Assembly (NCBI RefSeq): GCF_024171895.1
Contig: NZ_JAMTCQ010000009.1
Span: 533,318 to 597,317, forward strand
Length of the DNA: 64,000 bases
Reading direction: 5' to 3'
Origin: Prauserella halophila
Lineage (GTDB): Bacteria; Actinomycetota; Actinomycetes; Mycobacteriales; Pseudonocardiaceae
Shown: one piece after another, positions 18,768 to 26,802 of the stretch
Layout: each line of letters opens with the position of its first letter
Numbering within the stretch: position 1 is the stretch's first letter
The notes under the pieces: generated by a model
What the model was told of the DNA's origin: nothing
Database searches by the model: none
What the model saw: the letters and a program-made list of their open reading frames with translations, nothing else
Made by a program: the position numbers and the translations under genes

Positions 18768-18916
18768 CGACCGCGGGTCCCGGTGTGTCCCGGGCCGGGA
18801 GCGGCAGGTCCGGCCCCGGCACGTTCGCCGGCCTCGCGCCGGGCCGTGCCCGCGCTGGGTAGGCAGTCCGCAGGCGCGGCGCACGGTGCTGTTGCTGCCC
18901 CGGGTTTCCCGCGTGC

Positions 18917-19495
18917 CTACCCGGGCCGGTAGGCACGCAGGAACACCTTCACGCCGGCCGTGACGATCGCGTCGCGCTCGGCTTCGTCGATGGGCAGGGC
19001 GCCGTAGTGGGTCCGGCCCTGCACCTCACTGCCGACCAATGCGACGAAATGCCGGGCTGCCCGGTGGGCGTCCTCGATCTCCAGCAGGCCGCGTTCGGCC
19101 AGCTCGGCCAGCCGGCGCGCGAGGTCCGCCTGTACCGGTCCGGGCCCGGTCTCCTGCCACGACCGCAGCACGTCGTCCGGCACGTGCCCGATCTCGGCCT
19201 GAATCTGTCGCACCAGGGCGAAGTGCGCGCCGAACCGGGGCATCACGAGTGTGAACGCGTGGCCGAGCGCGATCAGGTCCGATTCCAGGTCGACGATCTT
19301 GCCGAGGTGCCGGTCGAGATCGGCGAGCTGCGCTTCGCGGACCTGCTCCGCGCTTTCCAGGATGACCGCGCGGAACAGCTCCTTCTTGTCGGTGAAGTGG
19401 TTGTAGATGGTGCGGGTCGACACCGCTGCCTCGCTCGCGATGGCACCGATGCTGGCGCGGCTGTAGCCGTCGCGTCCGAATACCTGGCGGGCCCC
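18917..19495 (-). pseudogene. TetR-family regulator with missing N-terminus
   Basis: The frame encodes most of a TetR repressor: from ARQVFGRDGYSRASIGAIA through the recognition helix VSTRTIYNHFTDKKELF and about 150 aa of ligand domain ending FLRAYRPG. The usual first 12-20 residues before the first helix are missing. Upstream of about 19495 the DNA instead encodes, on the other strand, a piece of an FMN reductase. The frame stays open to 19759, giving a 280-aa readthrough form, but its first 90 residues have no TetR similarity. A deletion appears to have fused two divergent genes. A product with a partial helix-turn-helix cannot be excluded. Confidence 0.6.
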
Positions 19496-19588
19496 GTCGC
19501 CTACGTCGTCGTCACGCCCGAGTACAACCACAGCTTCCCCGCGCCGCTGAAGAACCTGATCGACCTCTACCGCACGGAGTGGCAGGCA
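19496..19588 (+). pseudogene. Internal fragment of an NADPH-dependent FMN reductase gene
   Basis: Thirty-one codons encode the conserved core VVVTPEYNHSFPAPLKNLID followed by LYRTEWQA, the flavin/active-site segment of the NADPH-dependent FMN reductase family (usually about 180 aa). Neither the N-terminal flavodoxin-like half nor the C-terminal part is present. It abuts the truncated TetR gene head to head, marking a deletion junction. Confidence 0.65.
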
Positions 19589-19736
19589 GGTGCCGAGCGC
19601 CGTGGTCGTATCCGCCGCGGCGCGGCCGGCGCACCCTGCGCTGCACGACCGCTGTGCCGATACGACTGCTGTGCCGATGTCACGACCACGATAAGGCAGT
19701 AAAATGCGCGTGGGTATCAGAAAGGCGGCGGCGCAC

Positions 19737-19973
19737 ATGATGGACGGCATGATGGGCATGGGGTGGTTGTGGATGGCGCTGTGGGGCCTGGCGGCCCTGG
19801 CAGTGCTCGCCCTCGCTGTGTTCGTCGGCGCCCGGTTCCTCGGTAACCTCGCTGCGGGCCGGAACGGGTCCGAGATCGACGGTGCCGAGCAGGAAGTCCG
19901 CCGGCTCTATGCGGCGGGGCAGATCGATCGCGAGGTGTACCTCCAGCGGCTCGACGACCTCCGGCACCGTTAG
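19737..19973 (+). CDS. Small membrane protein with SHOCT-like C-terminus
   Basis: Protein of 78 aa starting at ATG 19737 (an alternative Met lies 11 codons upstream). A Met-rich start (MMDGMMGMGWLW) leads into one transmembrane helix ending in VFVGARFL. The last 35 residues, AEQEVRRLYAAGQIDREVYL plus QRLDDL, match the SHOCT domain, a short two-helix oligomerisation or binding motif seen at the C-terminus of many small membrane proteins. Function unknown. Confidence 0.75.
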   Translation: MMDGMMGMGWLWMALWGLAALAVLALAVFVGARFLGNLAAGRNGSEIDGAEQEVRRLYAAGQIDREVYLQRLDDLRHR

Positions 19974-20089
19974 CCGGCCTGCGCGGCCGGGCTGCGCATC
20001 CCACCGGGGTTCGACGTCCCGTTTCCCGTCACAACTACTGCACGAGAAGTCGCAAGTTCGGTTCGACGGAAGAAGGGAGTGTGGGGTCC

Positions 20090-20716
20090 GTGGCAACGGA
20101 GGATCCGGCGCGGGTGCGGCGGTTCTGGGACAAGCAATCGGGTCGCTACGACAGGCAAATGAGGTTCTGGGAACTCCGGCTCCTCCGGGACACCCGGACG
20201 TGGCTGTGCGGCCGGGCCACCGGTGAGGTACTCGAAGTGGCGATCGGGACCGGGCTGAACCTGTCGTCGTATCCATCCGGCGTCACGGTGCACGGGATCG
20301 ACCTCAGTCCCGGGATGCTGAAGCAGGCCCGGAGCCGCGCCGAGGAACTCGGGCTCGACGTTGACGTGGCCGAAGGGAACGCGCAACGACTCGAATTCCC
20401 CGACGCCTCCTTCGACACGGTCGTGTGCACGCTGTCGCTGTGCAGCGTGCCGGACGACCGTGCCGTCGTGGCCGAGATGTGGCGCGTGTTGCGGCCTGGC
20501 GGCCGGCTACTGCTGGCAGATCACGTGGTCAGCACCTCGGCACCGTTGCGCGTCGTGCAGCGGTTGCTCGAGCTGGTCACCGTTCCGATGGGGGAGGAGC
20601 ATTTCCGGCGCAGGCCGTTCGACCACGTCCGCGCGCAGGGTTTCTCGATCGAAGACCACGACCGGTTCAACCGCGGGATCGTCGAGCGGCTGATCGCGCG
20701 AAAACCGGAACACTGA
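20090..20716 (+). CDS. Class I SAM-dependent methyltransferase
   Basis: Protein of 208 aa with a Rossmann methyltransferase fold: motif I is VLEVAIGTGLNLSSYP, motif II PGMLKQARSRAEELG, then VAEGNAQRLEFPDASFDTVV and the VLRPGGRLLLADHV strand. It most resembles UbiE/phospholipid-methyltransferase-like enzymes; the substrate is not evident. GTG 20090 is preferred because AAGGGAG lies ten bases upstream; GTG 20081 is too close to that ribosome site. Confidence 0.85.
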   Translation: MATEDPARVRRFWDKQSGRYDRQMRFWELRLLRDTRTWLCGRATGEVLEVAIGTGLNLSSYPSGVTVHGIDLSPGMLKQARSRAEELGLDVDVAEGNAQRLEFPDASFDTVVCTLSLCSVPDDRAVVAEMWRVLRPGGRLLLADHVVSTSAPLRVVQRLLELVTVPMGEEHFRRRPFDHVRAQGFSIEDHDRFNRGIVERLIARKPEH

Positions 20717-20815
20717 GCGGTGTGCGGGCAGGCGCTCGTCCCGGCGCCGACCGCTGACGGGCGGGCGGCGGGTCCGTTCACCGGCGCGGCGCGGGCTCCG
20801 CTCAGGACTGCCTGC

Positions 20816-21190
20816 TCAGCACTTCTCCTCGGGGATGTAGCCCTGCTCGCAGGCGTACTCGAGTTGCGCTTCCCCCGCGGTGTCGTCTCGACCCCGGCCG
20901 CCGGGGTCGAGATGGCCCTGGTATTCCTTGCAATCCGGGTTGAACTCGCCCGCCTCGAGTGCGCGCTCCCCGCAGCCGCGCCCGGTGTCCGCACCGCCGC
21001 CGGTCCCGGCCGAGGGTGGCCGCGGCGACATCGGCGACCGCGAATGCGGCACCGATCCGGAGGGCGGTGCGGCGGACGCGGACGTGTGAGGAGCCGGTCC
21101 GGGGCTCGGGTCTCCGGCGCATGCGGCACCCCCGGCCAGCACGACGGCAGGCAGCAGGAGTGCCGGTACGAGCCGTGCCCAGGTCGTCAT
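20816..21190 (-). CDS. Small secreted or lipid-anchored protein
   Basis: Protein of 124 aa with a signal sequence (MTTWARLVPALLLPAVVLAG) and a Cys at residue 24 in GGAAC, a weak lipobox. The mature part is Ser/Pro-rich, then has a Cys-containing C-terminal module (FNPDCKEYQGHLDPGG ... YACEQGYIPEEKC) with four cysteines that could form two disulfides. I do not recognise a family. The last third is the conserved-looking part. Confidence 0.55.
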   Translation of the reverse strand: MTTWARLVPALLLPAVVLAGGAACAGDPSPGPAPHTSASAAPPSGSVPHSRSPMSPRPPSAGTGGGADTGRGCGERALEAGEFNPDCKEYQGHLDPGGRGRDDTAGEAQLEYACEQGYIPEEKC

Positions 21191-21316
21191 TCATCCATTG
21201 TGAGGCTCAGTGGGGCCCGGTCGTCGGTGCGGGTGCCTACCACGGGGTCGTCCACGGCAGGCAACCCGCAGCGCAGGTTCCATTTCGGTGAGCCGCCCGC
21301 GCAGGCCGCGGCCCGG

Positions 21317-21781
21317 TCACCGGCGGAGGATCGGCTGCGAAACCCCTCGTTCGGGCGATGCCGGCGGTGCGAACGGCAACTCCGCCCACACGACCTTGCC
21401 GCGCGGGTCCACCGAGTGATCGGCCTGATCGACACCCCAGTCGTCGGCCAGAGCCGCGACGAGCAGCAGGCCGCGGCCGTGATCGACGTCGGGCCCGGGG
21501 TGCAGCAGCACGGGGCGCCGCGGGTCCGCGTCGGACACCTCGATGCGCAGGCGCTCCGCGCCGGTGCGCACCCGCAGCGTGCACGGCGGGCGGCCGTGCA
21601 CGACCGCGTTCGTCACCAGCTCGGTGACCAGCAGTAACACGTTCTGTCGCGTGGACTCGTCGCCGCTGTCGAGTGCGGTGTCGACGGCGTGCCGGGCCTC
21701 GGTGGGACTGCGCGGGTCGATGTCCAGCGCGATGTCGACCACGAGGGTGTCGGCCGCGACGCGGCTCTGCTCAATCATCAT
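21317..21781 (-). CDS. RsbW-like histidine-kinase-fold ATPase (anti-sigma factor type)
   Basis: Protein of 154 aa with a GHKL ATP-binding fold: N-box VLLLVTELVTNAVVHG, G1 box VSDADPRRPV, and G2-like GRGLLLVAALADDWGV. Such proteins are RsbW/SpoIIAB-type anti-sigma or anti-anti-sigma kinases, usually partnered with SpoIIE-type phosphatases. One of these is encoded divergently 264 bp away, which supports a partner-switching role. The frame is open much farther upstream, but the domain starts at MMIEQSRVAADTLVV. Confidence 0.82.
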   Translation of the reverse strand: MMIEQSRVAADTLVVDIALDIDPRSPTEARHAVDTALDSGDESTRQNVLLLVTELVTNAVVHGRPPCTLRVRTGAERLRIEVSDADPRRPVLLHPGPDVDHGRGLLLVAALADDWGVDQADHSVDPRGKVVWAELPFAPPASPERGVSQPILRR

Positions 21782-22045
21782 CGTCGGCCCCGTCGGCTCG
21801 GCGGTCCTCGCCGTGACCGAGGCGGGAGCCGGTCCGGACGGGCTGTGGAACGGCCCGGTGTCCCGGTGACTCCGCCGATCGGGCGTCGACCGCGGATCGT
21901 TCACAACACCCGTGTGCCCTCTGTCGCGGATCGATACACCCATTTGCACAGGGCCGTTCGAGTGACACCCGCGGAGGTGATGACGAGACATCCTCGCTGG
22001 CAGCGGGCATAGTGGAGGCTCGGCTTGTGGCGGAGGTGAATCCCG
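21782..22045. other. Divergent promoter region between the RsbW-like and SpoIIE-type genes
   Basis: This 264-bp gap must hold both promoters. I see no convincing -35/-10 elements or palindromes. GGAGGTGAATCCC precedes the phosphatase GTG. Confidence 0.35.
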
Positions 22046-23458
22046 GTGAGCGTCGAGCGTGGAGTGGGCGGGCCGCTCAGCAGGGAGCTCGCACGAGCCG
22101 TGCGTGCGGGACGACTTCCCGCGAACGCCTGGGCGGCGCTGGCCGATGTGCTCGAGAGCCTCGATCCGGCGATCCCCGTCGGGGACGTCGTCGCGTCGTT
22201 GACCGACGTCGTGCCGAGCGAACTGGGCGAGATCGACCTGCCCGGCCAGGAGGTGCGCACACCTGCGCGCGGCAGGGGCGACCGGGACCTGCGGTGGCGA
22301 CTGACCGACAAACCCGATGCCGGGTCGCCGTCGCGGGACGACATCGACCGCACGGCGTTTCTCGACGAGGTCAGCCGTGCGTCCGCGACTTCGCTCAACA
22401 GTGCCGAGATGCTCACCCAGGTCTCGGCGCTCGTCCAGTCCCACCGGCTCGCCGACGTCACGCGCGTGTGGCGCTCGACCGACGACGGACTGCTGTGCGC
22501 GACGTCGTCGTCGGGGGACGTGCAGGCCGACGTGACCGCCCAGCAGGCGTTGATCACGCGCCGTTCCGTCCGGACCGGAGCGCACCGGCTGAGCGTGCCG
22601 CTGCTGGCGGGCCGCCATGCTCTCGGGGTGCTGGATCTGGAACGCCGGCACCGCGGCTTCACCGCCGACGACATCTCGCTCGCGCACGCCGTCGCGGGCC
22701 GTGCCGCGCTCGGACTGCGCAACGCCTACGAGTACGAGCGGGAGCACGAGCTCGCGGAACGCCTGCAGTACGCGATGCTGCCCGCTCTGGTCGAATCGGA
22801 CGAGCTGGACATCGCCGCGCGATACCGCTCGTCGACGCGTGGCGTGCACATCGGCGGTGACTGGTACGACGCGTTCAGCCGTTCCGACGGGACGGTCGTG
22901 CTCACCGTCGGCGACGTCACCGGGCACGGACTCGATGCCGCTGTCGTGATGGGCCAGCTGCAGAACGCGCTGCGCGCCTACGCACTGGAAGGCCACGGCC
23001 CGGCGTCGTCGTTGCGGCTCGTGCACGGCTTGCTGCGCGAGAGCCGCGGCTCGCTGTACGCCACGGCCGTGGTCGTGGAGGTGCAGGTGTGCACCGGGAC
23101 GATCCGGTGGGCGAGTGCGGGGCATCCGCCGCCGCTGGTGCAGGACGCCTCCGGTGCCGTCGCGTATCTGGACGCCGACCACGGTCCGATGCTCGGCATC
23201 GGCCTGTCGCCGTCGATCCCCGAGCACGCGCGTGCGCTCACCCCGGACTCGGCCGTGGCGCTGTACACCGACGGGCTCATCGAACGCCGGACCAGTGACA
23301 TCGACGCCGGGATGGCGCGCCTCGCGGCGGCGTTCGAGCGGTGCGGCGACGGCAAGGTCGGCGAACGCACCGACAACGTGCTGCACGAAATGCTCGGCGG
23401 TACCGATCACGACGACGACGTCTGCCTGCTGTTGTGCCGCTGGCTGGGCTCGGCCTGA
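22046..23458 (+). CDS. GAF-PP2C (SpoIIE-type) serine phosphatase
   Basis: Signalling protein of 470 aa. An N-terminal region of about 110 aa is followed by a GAF-like sensor domain (about 110-235, ending ALGLRNAYEYEREHELAERL) and a SpoIIE/RsbU PP2C domain from about 240. Metal-binding motifs are intact: HIGGDWYDAF, VGDVTGHGLDAA, WASAGHPPPL and GTDHDDDVCLLL. It should dephosphorylate an anti-anti-sigma factor in response to a signal sensed by the GAF domain. The RsbW-like kinase on the opposite strand is a likely pathway partner, although no STAS protein lies in this window. Confidence 0.9.
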   Translation: MSVERGVGGPLSRELARAVRAGRLPANAWAALADVLESLDPAIPVGDVVASLTDVVPSELGEIDLPGQEVRTPARGRGDRDLRWRLTDKPDAGSPSRDDIDRTAFLDEVSRASATSLNSAEMLTQVSALVQSHRLADVTRVWRSTDDGLLCATSSSGDVQADVTAQQALITRRSVRTGAHRLSVPLLAGRHALGVLDLERRHRGFTADDISLAHAVAGRAALGLRNAYEYEREHELAERLQYAMLPALVESDELDIAARYRSSTRGVHIGGDWYDAFSRSDGTVVLTVGDVTGHGLDAAVVMGQLQNALRAYALEGHGPASSLRLVHGLLRESRGSLYATAVVVEVQVCTGTIRWASAGHPPPLVQDASGAVAYLDADHGPMLGIGLSPSIPEHARALTPDSAVALYTDGLIERRTSDIDAGMARLAAAFERCGDGKVGERTDNVLHEMLGGTDHDDDVCLLLCRWLGSA

Positions 23459-23539
23459 CGCCGGGCAGAAGGTGCGCCCCGTCGAATCGCCGGGTGTCGA
23501 TACGACCGACCCTGCTGTTCGTCACAGGGGGCTAGGTTT

Positions 23540-23558
23540 TTAACTTAGGCTTGCCTAT
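23540..23558. promoter_or_regulatory. Iron box (DtxR/IdeR-type operator)
   Basis: TTAACTTAGGCTTGCCTAT matches 14 of 19 positions of the actinobacterial iron-box consensus TTAGGTTAGGCTCACCTAA as I recall it. It ends ten bases before the ATG of a siderophore-binding protein gene, so an iron-loaded DtxR/IdeR repressor should block transcription. With so little room before the ATG, the mRNA is probably leaderless. Confidence 0.75.
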
Positions 23559-23568
23559 CTTGGTCGGC

Positions 23569-24591
23569 ATGTCTGCAACACTGCCCGGTCCCTACCGGAT
23601 GTCCCGCCGGAGCCTGTTCAGCGGTGCCGCCGCGCTCGCCGCCACCGGATTCCTGTCCGCCTGCGGCCCCAACAGCTCGGACGACGAGAACAGTGGCGGC
23701 GGTTCGGGCGGCTGGTCGTTCACCGACGACCGCGGCGAGAAGATCACCCTCGACCGCACGCCCACTCGCATCGCGGGCCTCAACGACGCCGTCGCGTCCC
23801 TGTGGAACTACGGCATCGTGCCCGTCGCCTCGTTCGGCTACACCGGCCTGGACGCCGACGTGAACTTCGACGGCAAGGACACCTCGAAGGTCACCGAGGT
23901 CGGCGCGACGTACGGCGAGATCAACCTGGTGCGGCTGGAGGCGCAGAAGCCGGACCTGATCATCACGCACGCCTACCCCGAGGACGATTCCGGCAAGGTC
24001 GACCCGAAGAAGCCGCTGTACGGGTTCAAGGACGTCAAGCAGCAGGAGGACGCCGCGAAGATCGCGCCGATCGTGGCGCTGTCGATGACCGGCTCGGCCG
24101 ACAAGGTCGTCGAGCGCACCACCGAGTTCGCCACGTCACTCGGCGCCGACCGGAAGCTGGTCGACGAGAAGAAGCGGGAGTACGACTCCGCGCGCGACCG
24201 GCTCCGCGAGGCCGCGTCGTCCGGCCTGACCGTCATGGCCGTCGCGGCCTACGAGACCGACGGCGTGCACATCGCCAAGGCCGAAGACGACCCGGCACTG
24301 CGCAGCTACACCGAACTCGGCGTGAAGTACCCCGACCCCGGCGGCGACACGTACTACTGGCGCCAGGTGGCGTGGGAGAACATCACCGACTTCCGCACCG
24401 ATGTCGTGCTGTACTCGCTGCGCGCGATGAGCGGTGACGAGATGCTCAAGCAGCCGACGTTCGCGAACATGCCCGCGGCCGAGGCAGGCCAGGTCTACCC
24501 GTGGGAGTTCAGCGCGATGGACTACGTCGCACAGGCTGCCACGATCAACCGCCTCGCCGAGAACCTGGAAAACGCCGACCGGGTCGTGTGA
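23569..24591 (+). CDS. Iron-siderophore ABC transporter substrate-binding lipoprotein
   Basis: Extracellular FecB/FhuD-like binding protein of 340 aa. The N-terminus carries a twin-arginine-like SRRSLF followed by a hydrophobic stretch and lipobox LSAC. The two-lobe FecB fold follows: ITLDRTPTRIAGLNDAVASL, then NLVRLEAQKPDLIITHAYPE and VMAVAAYETDGVHIAKAEDD. ATG 23569 is used; the upstream in-frame TTG at 23551 lies inside the iron box. No permease or ATPase is adjacent, so it must work with a transporter encoded elsewhere. Induction by iron starvation is expected. Confidence 0.88.
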   Translation: MSATLPGPYRMSRRSLFSGAAALAATGFLSACGPNSSDDENSGGGSGGWSFTDDRGEKITLDRTPTRIAGLNDAVASLWNYGIVPVASFGYTGLDADVNFDGKDTSKVTEVGATYGEINLVRLEAQKPDLIITHAYPEDDSGKVDPKKPLYGFKDVKQQEDAAKIAPIVALSMTGSADKVVERTTEFATSLGADRKLVDEKKREYDSARDRLREAASSGLTVMAVAAYETDGVHIAKAEDDPALRSYTELGVKYPDPGGDTYYWRQVAWENITDFRTDVVLYSLRAMSGDEMLKQPTFANMPAAEAGQVYPWEFSAMDYVAQAATINRLAENLENADRVV

Positions 24592-24600
24592 GGTTGCCGC

Positions 24601-24630
24601 GGTGGGCCCGTCACCCGCAGCGGGCCCACC
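24601..24630 (+). terminator. Terminator after the siderophore-binding protein gene
   Basis: GGTGGGCCCG and its exact complement flank a 10-nt loop nine bases after the stop codon. Confidence 0.7.
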
Positions 24631-24709
24631 GCGCAAGCGGCATCACCGAGCGAACGGCATCAGCGCGCAGGCGGTACCGCCGAGCGAGTGGCGGGCCCAC
24701 CAGCCACGG

Positions 24710-25972
24710 TCACCGGGACGACGGATCCTTCGGGTCGGGTGACGGCCGCTGCGCGGGCGTGCCGGGGGTCGTCGCCTCGGCGGACGAGTCCGCTGCATCC
24801 GGCGCGGCGGACTCGTCCGACTCCGCACCGGTGTTGTCCGAACCTGCCGCGTCACCTGCCGTGCCGTCGTCGGACGCCGCGCTGTTCGCGCCGACCTTCA
24901 CCGGTTGCTGTGCGGGGCGCGTGGCCTCGGCATCACCGGAACCGTCGGCGTCACCGGAACCGTCGGACGAATCGGCTGCCGGGTCGTTCGTGGCGCCGTT
25001 GCCTGCGGCATGGGAGAGCTGGACGGCGTTGGCGGTCTTGGCCGCGTCGAACGGCGTGGTCAGCGACTCCGGCAGTTCCGAGAGCTCGGTATCCTCGTCG
25101 TCGACGGGGTCCAGGGCCGATTCGCCCGCGTGCAGTGCGTCCTCTGCGGCCTTCAGCCGGGAACGTGCCTCGTTGCGGATCTTGGTGAGCCGTTCGACGA
25201 CCCCGTTCGCCTCGGTCGTCCGGCGTTCGGCGTCCGCGGTGGCGTCGTCGACGAGCTTCTTGGCCTTCGCCGTGGCCTCGTCCACCATGCGCTTGGCCTC
25301 GGTGGTCGCCTCCGAGATCCGGCGTTCCGCGGCGTTCTTGCTGGCTTCCTTGGTGTCGGCGACGTGCTTCTCGAGCGCGGCCTTCTCGGCGGTCATCTTC
25401 TTGTCGAACTCGCGCTCGATGGTGCGGCGCTTTTCCTCGGCCTCGCGGTCGAGCCGCTCCTGCCGCTCGGCGGCCTCCGTGGTCATCTTCTGCACGTCGG
25501 CCTTCGTGGCCGCGAGCGCGTCGGTGTGCTCGCGCTGCAGTTCCTCGGCGTGCTGGTCGAGGGTCTCGACCAGTTTCATGTAGCGCTCGTGCAGCTTCTT
25601 CGAGACCTCGCCGCTCTCGGCCCACGTCTTCGTGGCGGCTTCCTCGGCACGATTGACGACTTCCTCCGCCCGAGTGTTGGCGAGATCGACGGAACGCTGC
25701 ATGCGCTCGTCGAGGTCCTCGGGACGCTCCGGCGGTTTCTTCAGCTCCTCGACCCGGCTCTGCAGCCGGGTCACCTCCAGGCGGGCGTTCTCGAGCTCTC
25801 GGGACAGGGTCGTGAGCCGGGCGTTCGTGTTGTCGCGATCGGCCACGATCTGCTGTACCTGAGCCTCGAGGTGCTCGACGTACTGCAGGACCTGGGCGCG
25901 GTCGAACCCGTGCCACGCCTGGTTGAATTCCCGCCGTAGCGGCAGCAGCCGGTTCTCGTGCTCGGAAGCCAT
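24710..25972 (-). CDS. DivIVA-like coiled-coil protein
   Basis: Protein of 420 aa. Residues 10-60 (LPLRREFNQAWHGFDRAQVL and following QYVEHLE) resemble the N-terminal DivIVA lipid-binding and first coiled-coil segment, with the FxxxxxGFD-type motif. Residues 35-330 are a long, almost continuous coiled coil rich in Glu, Lys and Ala, comparable to the Scy/FilP/Wag31 group of polar growth proteins. The C-terminal 90 aa are acidic Asp/Ser/Gly-rich and disordered. It probably organises the cell pole or envelope synthesis. ATG 25972 is the start; an upstream extension of the frame has no coiled-coil character. Confidence 0.8.
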   Translation of the reverse strand: MASEHENRLLPLRREFNQAWHGFDRAQVLQYVEHLEAQVQQIVADRDNTNARLTTLSRELENARLEVTRLQSRVEELKKPPERPEDLDERMQRSVDLANTRAEEVVNRAEEAATKTWAESGEVSKKLHERYMKLVETLDQHAEELQREHTDALAATKADVQKMTTEAAERQERLDREAEEKRRTIEREFDKKMTAEKAALEKHVADTKEASKNAAERRISEATTEAKRMVDEATAKAKKLVDDATADAERRTTEANGVVERLTKIRNEARSRLKAAEDALHAGESALDPVDDEDTELSELPESLTTPFDAAKTANAVQLSHAAGNGATNDPAADSSDGSGDADGSGDAEATRPAQQPVKVGANSAASDDGTAGDAAGSDNTGAESDESAAPDAADSSAEATTPGTPAQRPSPDPKDPSSR

Positions 25973-26027
25973 ACTCAAGACCGTACCTTTGCGAGCGTGG
26001 GCTGTGGTGACAGGAGTATGGCCCGAC

Positions 26028-26069
26028 CGGTTGTGGTCGGCGACCCCTACGGGCCGCCGACCACAACCG
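26028..26069 (-). terminator. Terminator of the sortase operon
   Basis: A perfect 15-bp inverted repeat (CGGTTGTGGTCGGCG and complement) with a 12-nt loop begins at the base next to the sortase stop codon. Confidence 0.8.
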
Positions 26070-26801
26070 TCAGGCGGGTTCGGCGATGACGACGCGGTTC
26101 TCCTCGTAACCGGTCTCGCCGCCCTGCCACCTGCCACCGCAGGTGACCAGCACGGCACGGTGCCTGCCGCTCTGCCCGAACAGTTCGTGTGCCCGTGCGG
26201 GCACCTCGTCCTTGTCCAGCGTCAGAATCCGCGAGACTTGGTAGCGGAACTTCTTCCCGCCGTTGCCGGCAACGGTGACCCGGTCGCCGACCTGCACCTG
26301 CCACAGCTCCGAGAACGGGCCTTTCCGGCCCTGCCAGTCGACGTGGCCGGCGAAGACGCTGGCGCCGCTCGGGGCATCGAGGCCTGCGCCCCACCACGTC
26401 GCCTCGCCGAGGTTCTCGGGAACGGGAAGTACCGCGTCGGGGCCGAGTTCGTGGCGGACGAGTGTCGCCGATCCGCCGTCGGGAAGCCGGATCGTCCCGG
26501 GCCGTTGCCCGCTCGGCGCAGGCACCACCTCGGGGTCGGCGCGGCGGTCCCGCTTCTCGCCGGATTCCGGTTCGTCGCGAGATGCCGCCGATTCGTCCGA
26601 TTCCTCCTCTTCGGTCTCAGGTGCCGCCGACTCCGCCCCGGTGTGCTGTTGCCGGGTGGTCTGCTGCTCGACGGCGGGCTCGGCGGTGCCGGCGACGGCG
26701 TCGGTGGGCGGCATCAGCACCGCCGTGCCCACCAACGCCTGCGCCGCCAGCACGGACGCCGCGCCCAGCAGATAGCCGGCGACCCGGTCACGCCTCGCCA
26801 C
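26070..26801 (-). CDS. Class F-like sortase
   Basis: Membrane-bound transpeptidase of 243 aa. A transmembrane segment (about 8-30) is followed by an acidic linker (45-90) and the sortase beta barrel. The catalytic triad is visible: His153 in VFAGHVDW, Cys221 in AVLVTCGG and Arg236 in YEENRVV. It would cleave a C-terminal sorting signal and attach the protein to cell-wall peptide. GTG 26801 starts one base after the stop of the upstream surface-protein gene, so the two are cotranscribed and that protein is its probable substrate. Confidence 0.88.
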   Translation of the reverse strand: MARRDRVAGYLLGAASVLAAQALVGTAVLMPPTDAVAGTAEPAVEQQTTRQQHTGAESAAPETEEEESDESAASRDEPESGEKRDRRADPEVVPAPSGQRPGTIRLPDGGSATLVRHELGPDAVLPVPENLGEATWWGAGLDAPSGASVFAGHVDWQGRKGPFSELWQVQVGDRVTVAGNGGKKFRYQVSRILTLDKDEVPARAHELFGQSGRHRAVLVTCGGRWQGGETGYEENRVVIAEPA

Positions 26802-26802
26802 G

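Noticed and set aside
21782-23410. Long N-terminal extension of the RsbW-like gene
   Set aside because: The frame is open across the phosphatase gene on the other strand, but the ATPase fold begins only near 21781.
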